Shown: one piece after another, positions 17,315 through 23,571 of the stretch
Layout: the number at the start of each line of letters is the position of its first letter
How positions within the stretch are numbered: position 1 is the stretch's first letter
Source: Syntrophorhabdaceae bacterium
GTDB taxonomy: Bacteria; Desulfobacterota; Syntrophorhabdia; Syntrophorhabdales; Syntrophorhabdaceae
Reading direction: 5' to 3'
Assembly: GCA_035541755.1 (NCBI GenBank)
Contig: DATKMQ010000100.1
Span: 1 to 64,000, forward strand
DNA: 64,000 bases
Translations under genes and position numbers: made by a program
The notes under the pieces: generated by a model
Told to the model about the DNA's origin: nothing
Database searches by the model: none
Seen by the model: only the letters and a program-made list of their open reading frames with translations

Positions 17315-17983
17315 ATGGACAGCGTGAATAAGGCTATCGCAGATATTAAGTCACAGTTGCAATGGCCTGTGGAGTGCAAAATAAGCGATCTAGAAAACCA
17401 GGCACCCAGTTGGTCCCTGAGTTATACGCATAGAATTTCTTATCCCAAGAACACATGTCTGCTCGACATACTGCACGAACACCTGCATGCGCTGGACCGC
17501 GAACGCTTGCCAGCTCAGTATTCAGACGGGATTCCACCTATTGATAACTGCCCATGGGGATTCGAAGTGCGCGTCAATTACTATTTCAATGTTGTTCGTG
17601 ACTGGACCGTCAACTTCCGAATAGCGACATTATGCCCCGACAGTGCCCGTGAGTGGATAGAACAAGATTACCATGATAAACTGAACATAATTCAGCAGGC
17701 TAGAACCCCGGAGGACAAGTTGATCGTTGGGCTTGCTTTTGCAGAATACGCTAAGTTTCTTGGTAAGTCGGACATCCCAACCATTGAAGACAAAGACATT
17801 CAGCGCGTCTTCGAGGTTATAATTGATGTCCCTACTGAACCAAATTTAGACGAACTTCATATCGCAGTTGATGCTCTGGCATCGATATTTGACGAGTTTC
17901 GAGTCCAGAAGTGTATTGGAACCAAGGAAATATGGTACGTCATTCCAAATCTGTCTCCGGCTTGCGTTCAACCGAAAAAGTAG
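17315..17983 (+). CDS. Putative HExxH zinc metallopeptidase, unknown family
   Basis: A 222-residue soluble protein of no family I recognise. It contains HEHLH at residues 54-58, a perfect HExxH zinc-binding motif within a predicted helix (LLDILHEHLHAL). Downstream, the FEVRVNYYFNVVRDW segment (~80 residues later) could provide a third ligand (Glu) as in gluzincins. It follows the TPR/CSD gene in the same direction after 67 bases and is probably the last member of the cluster. The small gap holds a weak TAAGG/CCTTA inverted repeat. The metallopeptidase role is inferred from the motif only; a chance HExxH cannot be excluded. Confidence 0.55.
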   Translation: MDSVNKAIADIKSQLQWPVECKISDLENQAPSWSLSYTHRISYPKNTCLLDILHEHLHALDRERLPAQYSDGIPPIDNCPWGFEVRVNYYFNVVRDWTVNFRIATLCPDSAREWIEQDYHDKLNIIQQARTPEDKLIVGLAFAEYAKFLGKSDIPTIEDKDIQRVFEVIIDVPTEPNLDELHIAVDALASIFDEFRVQKCIGTKEIWYVIPNLSPACVQPKK

Positions 17984-18014
17984 GAAGACACGCTAAGACC
18001 AAACATAGCGGGTA

Positions 18015-18180
18015 AATTAATCCATTTTAACAGCATGGATAGTCTGCTGTCGGAACGAACCTTCTCCGGGCACCATGATGCATCGAGTGCGTCTTTTACA
18101 CCTATAAGGTACTGTTTCTGCTCACTCGACAATGCGGGCGGTCCGCCAGGCCGGTGATATCCCAGCCTGATGAGCGGGGC
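18015..18180 (-). pseudogene. Degenerate duplicate of the TonB-like lipoprotein gene at 20600-21049
   Basis: The minus strand encodes ALSSEQKQYLIGVKDALDAS and then RSDSRLSML, nearly identical to ALSDEQKEYLIGVKDALYAS and RSDSSLSML of the intact lipoprotein 2.8 kb away; DNA identity is high over about 150 bp. The signal peptide, lipobox and C-terminal beta domain are missing, and the surrounding frame does not match the family. The rest of 17984-18446 holds no gene; it includes a dispersed element at 18307-18345. The two copies bracket the ParA module. Confidence 0.8.
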
Positions 18181-18306
18181 AAGGGTACCGCAATAAAATT
18201 CGACTTGTAAAATCGGTGCAACTGGATCACAATCAAGGTAGAGTGATTGCTCGGGATGGAATACGGAATCATTTGACTGATAGGGTGGCGTATTGTGCGC
18301 TTCACT

Positions 18307-18345
18307 TCTGAACTTTATAGGACTTGCTGCAAATATTTTTCTGAA
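18307..18345. repeat. Dispersed TTGCAAATA element, copy F
   Basis: Plus-strand core GCTGCAAATATTTTTCTG preceded by AACTTTATAGG. It is related to the copies at 20551, 21114, 33597, 44100 and 60573, which share a CTATTTT- or ACTTTT-like box about 15-20 bases before GCAAATA and a T-rich end. All six are in the same orientation. This copy lies on the 5' side (minus sense) of the lipoprotein-gene fragment, as copy E does for the intact gene. Confidence 0.5.
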
Positions 18346-18446
18346 GGGCCCCATGCCAGTGGCGCATTTCTCCGCGATTCGTCGAAAGACTCACGATGCC
18401 AGAAACAAAGATCAGATGATACCGATAAACTTTTCATGTAGGTAGG

Positions 18447-19040
18447 TTACTCTTGACCGTCCGGGGAACTAGAATCCCCATCGCTAGCGTGATTGTGGCT
18501 TTCTCCCAATCGTTGGTAACCTCTGAAGTTGGCAATTTTAGTGATTATTTGATGGACGAGTGAATCTCTACTCAACCTGCCGACGGAACTAATGCCCTGT
18601 ATGAGGGCTACCGCTCTCAATTGCTTGGTCGAATAACGGTTGGTTTGTAGTCCTGATCTTATCTCATCGACCGGAAGCTCCTGGAGTTTATTGAGAATTG
18701 ATCTTGCCGCGTCAAGCTCTTCCTCGCGAGAACCAACGTCAAGAGGCTTCCTCGATGGCCGGGCTCGAAAGCCAAGAACCCTCGAGAGCATAGGTCTTTC
18801 TTGCGTGTTCTCTAGGCGATCTCTTAATCTCTCAATAGATTCCTTTGTCGCAAGAACATCTTCCTGCGCTGGTAAACGCTCAACGACCTCCTTTAGATCG
18901 TTGAGGAACGTAAGCACAACAGACAGATGTTCTGTAATCTCACTTTTCTCTTTTTCGGTAGGCAGAGAACGAAGCAACTTGTCTATATCTGACAAAAACA
19001 CTTTAATGCCACGATTGCTAGGTTCCTTCTTTTTTTGCAT
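18447..19040 (-). CDS. Coiled-coil/SAP-like protein, partner of the adjacent ParA ATPase
   Basis: A 197-residue charged protein. Residues ~15-80 are strongly helical with heptad-like spacing (IDKLLRSLPTEKEKSEITEH, then KESIERLRDRLENTQ), suggesting a coiled coil. Residues ~115-175 (PVDEIRSGLQ...YSTKQLRAVA...LVHQIITKI) look like a SAP-type helix-extended-helix, a common DNA-binding fold. The last 20 residues are polar and disordered (HNHASDGDSSSPDGQE). It follows the ParA gene after 5 bases, so it is probably the cargo or ParB-like partner of that ATPase. No formal family is recognised. Confidence 0.6.
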   Translation of the reverse strand: MQKKKEPSNRGIKVFLSDIDKLLRSLPTEKEKSEITEHLSVVLTFLNDLKEVVERLPAQEDVLATKESIERLRDRLENTQERPMLSRVLGFRARPSRKPLDVGSREEELDAARSILNKLQELPVDEIRSGLQTNRYSTKQLRAVALIQGISSVGRLSRDSLVHQIITKIANFRGYQRLGESHNHASDGDSSSPDGQE

Positions 19041-19045
19041 TTGCT

Positions 19046-19984
19046 CTAAAACCTCCCTAAGAACTCCTGTGTTATTTTCTGATACTCTCGTTTATTGCCG
19101 GCCCGCCTTGCATTCTGACTACCATGTAGCCAAACTGGCAAATTGTTTTCTGCTGCCTCGCTGTACCCTATTAGTTCAGTCGTATACACTGGAAAAACAT
19201 AGCTCCCATTTAGAAGGTTCCTAACTTCTTCCATTTTACTAAAATGAGTGGCGGTAAGCAAGCTGCCGCCGATTCTAACCTTAACGAAAATGACGCCTCC
19301 AAGCTGTGCTATCTTGAGTGGATCTTTCGTGGAGCCTGCAAACGTCTGGGCTGAGCCTAGTAACTCACCTATTCGCTTGACTTTACTCTGTAGGATTCTC
19401 AATCCAATCGTTGAAAGATGATCTGGTATAGCAGAAATCACATACCAAGCGCTTGCTGCTAGGGCGTTCTGTGTCATCAAGTAAAGATTGGGCGGACAAT
19501 CGATCAGAACATAATCATACTTATCTTCGACTTCTTGGATAGCACTATTTAGAAAAAGTCTTTCTCTAAGATACTCTTTGGATGATTGTCTAAGTGCTTC
19601 AAGGCTTGGAAAACTCCCAGAAACTTGGCCTCCACTAAGGTCTTCTCCAAGGAGATCTATGTCGCAAGGAATAAGATCGAGAGTATTGATTTTTAACGAA
19701 CCAGATCCAACGGGCGATCTCCAAATATATCGTTTTGTATCGATAGCTTTCCTATTCAAGTAATTTTGATACATGGTCGCAATCGTGCCCTTCTTCTTCT
19801 TAACGTCTTCCCAGTCCTCGATTGTTGCACAGAGAAAGGTAAGATTCGTTTGCGGATCAATGTCGATAAGAAGTACTCTCTTGCCATGGTGCTGTGCAAG
19901 CGAACATCCGATATGGTATGTGGTTGTTGTTTTACCCACACCGCCCTTGTAATTAATGAATGAGATAACTTTGGCTCTCTGCAT
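19046..19984 (-). CDS. ParA/Soj-family ATPase
   Basis: A 312-residue P-loop ATPase with deviant Walker A KGGVGKTT at residues 13-20, Walker A' LLIDIDPQTNLTF and Walker B YDYVLIDCPP. These ATPases form DNA-bound dimers that position plasmids, chromosomes or protein cargos. The long insertion between Walker A' and B (~45-130) and the C-terminal VYTTELIGYSEAAENNLPVW are typical of the plasmid/phage-type ParA clade rather than chromosomal Soj. It is first gene of a two-gene leftward operon, facing the HExxH gene, and no ParB or parS sites are evident. It could be a segregation relic of an integrated element or the ATPase of a defence or positioning module. Confidence 0.85.
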   Translation of the reverse strand: MQRAKVISFINYKGGVGKTTTTYHIGCSLAQHHGKRVLLIDIDPQTNLTFLCATIEDWEDVKKKKGTIATMYQNYLNRKAIDTKRYIWRSPVGSGSLKINTLDLIPCDIDLLGEDLSGGQVSGSFPSLEALRQSSKEYLRERLFLNSAIQEVEDKYDYVLIDCPPNLYLMTQNALAASAWYVISAIPDHLSTIGLRILQSKVKRIGELLGSAQTFAGSTKDPLKIAQLGGVIFVKVRIGGSLLTATHFSKMEEVRNLLNGSYVFPVYTTELIGYSEAAENNLPVWLHGSQNARRAGNKREYQKITQEFLGRF

Positions 19985-20193
19985 AACAAAACCCCCCTTA
20001 ATTATAATTAGGCTTAGCGACTACGTTCTAGCCCTGTTCTTATTCAACATGCTATTAGCATTGGCGCCACCTCCATCGACGAATCCGAGCGATATTTAGC
20101 CAAAAAATTACCAAACGAGTTTCGGCTTTTTAAAAAACGATAAACTCTGTCTGTAAGAAAGGCAATAAATATGGCCATACAATCTGCTTGGCA

Positions 20194-20496
20194 TCATTTC
20201 CTAATTCCGTGGTCAGCCCGATCCGCTTGGTCTTTCCGGACCATGAGCAATGACGGCTGCACCAATGGGTACACGTAGTTGAAATGTTCTCCCAAAAAGT
20301 AATAGGTAATGTCTTCTTCATCAAAGATAGACTTAAGAAAGGCAATGTCTCCGGTGTTGAATGTGCCGAGAATCTTTACAAACTCAACATACTCCGGAGT
20401 GGGTTCGCCACTCTGTTCCGGGACCAAAGCGACCCCGCAGTCAGCGCAGACGCCGACACCTTCTACATATTCGGTACGACATTTAGGGCAGAACAT
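20194..20496 (-). CDS. Zinc-ribbon protein with DUF2007-like signal domain
   Basis: A 100-residue protein. Residues 1-25 are a zinc ribbon with CPKC (3-6) and CADC (18-21). Residues ~40-95 resemble the DUF2007 putative signal-transducing domain: EFVKILGTFNTGDIAFLKSIFDEEDITYYFLGE, which binds small ligands or acts as an adaptor in other proteins. The C-terminus (DQADRADHGIRK) is a little shorter than usual. A dispersed element (20551-20588) precedes it and on this strand contains an extended -10-like TGAAATAAT. Confidence 0.7.
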   Translation of the reverse strand: MFCPKCRTEYVEGVGVCADCGVALVPEQSGEPTPEYVEFVKILGTFNTGDIAFLKSIFDEEDITYYFLGEHFNYVYPLVQPSLLMVRKDQADRADHGIRK

Positions 20497-20550
20497 CTTC
20501 CCCTCCCTACATGTACCTTGCGCCGGTTTGTACCCGCCAATACCATCAAA

Positions 20551-20588
20551 TTCTCCAACTTTTATAAAATTATTTCAAATACTTTTTG
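20551..20588. repeat. Dispersed TTGCAAATA element, copy D
   Basis: TTCTCCAACTTTTATAAAAT followed by TATTTCAAATACTTTTTG, matching copy C at 60573-60610 in layout. On the minus strand it reads TATTTGAAATAAT, an extended -10-like sequence 55-90 bases upstream of the zinc-ribbon gene start. Confidence 0.5.
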
Positions 20589-20599
20589 ACAGGGCATTG

Positions 20600-21049
20600 T
20601 CATGGGGTTTTAGCCTTAAATGCGAAGGCGATTTTGGCGGCGTCTGCGTTAAGCGATGCAGGAATAGACGGGAGGCCCCTGGCCGTCTGGATTGCCGTAA
20701 GAACCGACTCATCGAACTTATTGTTGCCGGAGCGTTTGTCTACCGTAACATCAAGGACCTTGCCGTCTTTGCTGGCCTTAAGTACTACAAGCATGGATAG
20801 ACTGCTGTCGGAGCGAAACTCCTCCGGGCAGTGCCATGATGCATAGAGAGCGTCTTTTACACCTATAAGGTACTCTTTCTGCTCATCCGACAATGCGGAC
20901 GGTCCGCCGGCGCCGGTGACATCCCAAACGGCCTGATGAGTAGATCGGGTATCCGTGCTTGCACACGAAGCAAGCAGCGCCAAAACAAGCAATGCGTACG
21001 GGGCAATGTTACGTGAGATACGACCCTGCTGCAGACGGACAGAAATCAT
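20600..21049 (-). CDS. Lipoprotein with TonB/TolA-like C-terminal domain
   Basis: 149 residues starting at the ATG at 21049, which follows AAGGAGGAATT; a longer upstream frame exists but lacks a ribosome site. The N-terminus is a lipoprotein signal (ALLVLALLASC lipobox, Cys ~29). The rest, DALYASWHCPEEFRSDSSLS through VVLKASKDGKVLDVTVDKRS and SNKFDESVLTAIQTA-like text, follows the TolA/TonB C-terminal pattern, usually seen in cell-envelope energy-transfer proteins. As a free lipoprotein it probably works in the periplasm. A copy of its middle section lies at 18015-18180. Copy E of the dispersed element overlaps its likely promoter. Confidence 0.75.
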   Translation of the reverse strand: MISVRLQQGRISRNIAPYALLVLALLASCASTDTRSTHQAVWDVTGAGGPSALSDEQKEYLIGVKDALYASWHCPEEFRSDSSLSMLVVLKASKDGKVLDVTVDKRSGNNKFDESVLTAIQTARGLPSIPASLNADAAKIAFAFKAKTP

Positions 21050-21113
21050 AATTCCTCCTTTATGATATCGGGGTCGCGCTTTTGTGGATGACAACGATGT
21101 TGAACGAATCTAT

Positions 21114-21156
21114 TTTAACTACTTTGGCGGAATTATAGCAAATATTCTCTTGCCTG
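21114..21156. repeat. Dispersed TTGCAAATA element, copy E, with extended -10 promoter
   Basis: Plus strand: TATTTTAACTACTTTGGCGG, then AATTATAGCAAATATTCTC. On the minus strand this contains TGCTATAAT (21132-21140), a perfect extended -10, about 80 bases upstream of the lipoprotein gene. It is the best evidence that the element family marks promoters. Confidence 0.55.
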
Positions 21157-21409
21157 CCGCAAGGTCTATTGATAGATTTCCCTTCGGTGGCCGATGCGGA
21201 CTATTGATATAATGGACTCGCGCCCACCCTTCAAGCGTTCCCTTGCTCTGTACAAAATACACAAAGTCTGTATTTTCTTCTTGAAATTAGATCAGGATTT
21301 GAAAATAATGTAGTAAAAAGCGATTGTTTGCGGATGGCCGCGATAACTATCTCTTGGATGTGTTTCTGAGTGTGCACGTTAATAGAAACGACGTACAAAG
21401 GAGGTGCAA

Positions 21410-22327
21410 ATGCCCCACTCTGTAAGCATGAGAAACACCTGGGTCGCCCTGATCCTAGCGATGAGTATCGCATTCCCGTGCGCAGGACAGGATACATCGA
21501 TCATCAGGAAAAGCCCTGCGACAGGCACAATCGTTCAACCGGCCCCCTCGGCGCAGACACCCAAAGCCAGTCAACAACCCCAAGCCGTGCAGACTCCGGC
21601 GAAGCAGGGCGCCCCGATCCTTAAGCAACAACCGGTAACGGGCGGAGCTATTCAACAGATAAGCCCTGCTCATGTGGCGCCCAGGACAGGCCTGTTACCC
21701 GGTGCCGGACAACCTCCTATCACAGCCAAAACATGCAAGAGCAACAGCGATTGCCCAACGTGGGAATGCTGGGACGGCTACTGCTGCGATCGCCATTGCA
21801 TGGGGAAATGCGAATCCTGCGGTATGCCCGGTCATGAAGGCATTTGTACACCGGTCCCCGACGGTCAGGATCCGCGGCGCGCGTGCACGATTGTCCAGGG
21901 TGGACATCCCGCCTGCAATACTGCCTGCTATTCTGGCCAGTGCATGTGGCCGGACGTCGGCACGCCATGTGAAATCTGCGCTGTGTGCGACGGCACCGGC
22001 CGATGCACCAAGACACCGGACGATGACGAGCGCTGCGGTGTAATCTCATGCAAATCCATGAATGATGGGTGTCGAACGTACGAGGACATTCGGACATACC
22101 GCTGCGAAGGTTTCGCTTTATGCAAGACCGCCAACCTGGCGAACTGTACACGCTACACCGAAAATTACTCTTGGAAGGACTCGAGCGGAGTTTACCGCGA
22201 GTGCTCGTCCGGCAGAATAATGTACTGTTACAAAGACGGCATCCACCTGGTTTGGCAGGATGGACCGGTGATCAAGGAGTGTGCCAACGGCAACGTATGC
22301 AAAACCTGCAAGCCACAGCAGCCATAG
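21410..22327 (+). CDS. Secreted cysteine-rich protein, myxobacterial/delta type
   Basis: 305 residues from ATG 21410, preceded by AAGGAGG with 5-base spacing (a GTG two codons earlier overlaps that site). A signal peptide (MRNTWVALILAMSIAFPCAG within the first 30 residues) is followed by a Pro/Gln-rich low-complexity linker (~35-110). Then come repeated cysteine modules such as CKSNSDCPTWECWDGYCCD, CMGKCESCGMPGHEG and CNTACYSGQC, similar to the cysteine-rich repeats of secreted proteins in delta-proteobacteria. About 30 cysteines suggest a heavily disulfide-bonded surface or exported protein. The function is unknown. Confidence 0.7.
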   Translation: MPHSVSMRNTWVALILAMSIAFPCAGQDTSIIRKSPATGTIVQPAPSAQTPKASQQPQAVQTPAKQGAPILKQQPVTGGAIQQISPAHVAPRTGLLPGAGQPPITAKTCKSNSDCPTWECWDGYCCDRHCMGKCESCGMPGHEGICTPVPDGQDPRRACTIVQGGHPACNTACYSGQCMWPDVGTPCEICAVCDGTGRCTKTPDDDERCGVISCKSMNDGCRTYEDIRTYRCEGFALCKTANLANCTRYTENYSWKDSSGVYRECSSGRIMYCYKDGIHLVWQDGPVIKECANGNVCKTCKPQQP

Positions 22328-22470
22328 AGACCTGAAGGCCGGACGGATCTTTATCTTGTGGAAACCGGTTCGCTATTTGCATACGGAAGCTGCCGCGGAT
22401 TGAGGATCATGCGCGGACAAGGGAACAATGATAGACAGTCCCTCTACCCACAACAGCTTCCAGGCATCAC

Positions 22471-22551
22471 TTAACTCGCCTTAAGCGCATCCAACACCGT
22501 CTGCCTGTCGAGCGGCATGCGTCTTTTGCGCACGCCCCAAGCGAGTTGGCC
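22471..22551 (-). pseudogene. C-terminal tail of a xanthine-dehydrogenase/IorB-type molybdoenzyme gene
   Basis: On the minus strand, in frame to a TAA, is WGVRKRRMPLDRQTVLDALK, closely resembling TGVRIRRLPLDPVTVKEALK at the end of the fragment at 25175-25426 (residues aligned through GVR-RR-PLD--TV--ALK). This is the last ~25 residues of the molybdopterin-binding subunit of isoquinoline-1-oxidoreductase/aldehyde-oxidase-type enzymes. Nothing upstream continues the frame, so only the 3' tip survives. Confidence 0.65.
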
Positions 22552-22572
22552 TCTGCACGTTACAGAAAGCTC

Positions 22573-22601
22573 TTGACATATTGTAGCTTATACACTACAA
22601 T
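22573..22601 (+). promoter_or_regulatory. Toxin-antitoxin promoter and palindromic operator
   Basis: TTGACA (22573-22578) and TACAAT (22596-22601) are 17 bp apart. A perfect inverted repeat ATTGTAG-N8-CTACAAT (22580-22586 / 22595-22601) fills the spacer and covers the -10. This is the expected binding site for the HTH antitoxin encoded downstream. The -10 ends 6 bases before the toxin GTG, implying an almost or fully leaderless transcript. Confidence 0.75.
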
Positions 22602-22607
22602 TGGTGT

Positions 22608-22949
22608 GTGCAGGCGTTTCCTTACGAACTGGAGTACTATATTACAGAGGATGGAAGGAGGCCTTTCAAAGAATGGCTGGACGGAATGAAAGACATCAAT
22701 GCGCGGGCAAAAATACGTATCAGGCTGGACCACGTGAGACTTGGCAGTCTCGGAGATAGTCGTTCTGTCGGAGACGGTGTTCAGGAATTAAGAATCAACT
22801 ATGGGCCTGGTTATCGTGCGTATTTTGCACATGAAGCAAACCGTATCATCCTTCTTCTCTTGGGCGGAGACAAAAAGACCCAACGGAATGACATTGTGAA
22901 GGCAAAGAGTTTTTTGCGTGACCTTAAAAGAAGGAGAACGTCATCATGA
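22608..22949 (+). CDS. RelE/HigB-type toxin (phage-derived Gp49-like)
   Basis: 113 residues with the HigB/Gp49-like pattern: ELEYYITEDGRRPFKEWLD, INARAKIRIRLDHVRLG, VQELRINYGPGYRAYFA and IILLLLGGDKKTQRNDI. Toxins of this group cut mRNA on the ribosome. The conserved Arg/Lys-rich surface and the KKTQ..DI..A segment before the last helix are present, so it looks intact. The GTG start is inferred from homologous length and the lack of any other start before residue 26. Its stop overlaps the antitoxin ATG (ATGA), giving the reversed toxin-antitoxin gene order usual for HigBA. Confidence 0.88.
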   Translation: MQAFPYELEYYITEDGRRPFKEWLDGMKDINARAKIRIRLDHVRLGSLGDSRSVGDGVQELRINYGPGYRAYFAHEANRIILLLLGGDKKTQRNDIVKAKSFLRDLKRRRTSS

Positions 22950-23251
22950 GTAGAAAGTCCTCGTATCAGAAAGATCTTATCGAATCGCTCAAAGATCCTC
23001 GTGAAGCGGCGGCGTATCTTAACGCCGCTATCGAAGAAAATGACCGCGCCATCTTTCTTCTCGCTCTGAGAAACGTGGCAAAAGCGCATGGCGGAATGGC
23101 TTCTATTGCCGAAAAAGCGAAATTGAACCGCGAGAGCCTGTACCGAATGCTATCGAAAAAGGGTAATCCGGAAATCGAGAGCCTCTACAGCCTTCTGAAT
23201 GCCATGGGATTACGATTGGCTATAGAAACAGGCGAATCCCAGGCTGCGTAA
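22946..23251 (+). CDS. HigA-type antitoxin with HTH domain
   Basis: 101 residues matching the 'probable addiction module antidote' family: an N-terminal DLIESLKDPREAAAYLNAAI helix pair, then an XRE-like helix-turn-helix around GGMASIAEKAKLNRESLYRM and the characteristic NPEIESLYSLLNAMGLRLAI end. It should bind the toxin and repress the shared promoter through the ATTGTAG/CTACAAT palindrome. It overlaps the toxin gene by 4 bases. Confidence 0.9.
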   Translation: MSRKSSYQKDLIESLKDPREAAAYLNAAIEENDRAIFLLALRNVAKAHGGMASIAEKAKLNRESLYRMLSKKGNPEIESLYSLLNAMGLRLAIETGESQAA

Positions 23252-23366
23252 GCCGTGCGTTGGTGGAAGCAACCGAGCGCATATGTACATACCAGGGGCA
23301 GCCGAATTCATCACCAATCTAACCTGAGCCGCACGTCAATTCACTAAACCGGTAAAGTTGTCTATT

Positions 23367-23402
23367 TTTCTTGAGGACTTAGGATAATTCCGCTACAATT
23401 TG
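23367..23402 (+). promoter_or_regulatory. Promoter-like dispersed motif, copy 2 (TTCTTGAGGAC element)
   Basis: Second copy of the motif at 3896-3927. Here TTGAGG (23371-23376) and TACAAT (23394-23399) are 17 bp apart, a plausible promoter. The start site would lie near 23406, ahead of the nucleotidyltransferase remnant and the arylsulfotransferase gene. Confidence 0.5.
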
Positions 23403-23420
23403 AGATACAGGAAGTGACAG

Positions 23421-23555
23421 GTGGAAGGGGAGGAGATATTCAAAACAGTTGTATCAGCACGTACAAAGCATGGAGTAAAACAAGTGGCGGTGTTCGGTTC
23501 CTACGCGCGAGGCGACATGCATTTAGAGAAATATCTTGTACAGATCACCAATTGA
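23421..23555 (+). pseudogene. Remnant of a minimal nucleotidyltransferase (MNT) gene
   Basis: From a GTG at 23421 the frame encodes 44 residues ending KHGVKQVAVFGSYARGDM plus a dozen more before TGA. The VFGSYARGD block is the nucleotide-binding signature of MNT-type transferases, normally followed by SDIDL with the catalytic aspartates; that part is missing. It is a truncated gene, possibly the residue of an MNT/HEPN toxin-antitoxin pair. The following gene starts 16 bases later. Confidence 0.6.
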
Positions 23556-23571
23556 AAAAGGAGGGAAATGT

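Noticed and set aside
21114-21156. Sigma54-type -24/-12 promoter reading of dispersed element copy E
   Set aside because: GG and GC are 10 bp apart in this copy only; the other five copies do not keep the spacing.
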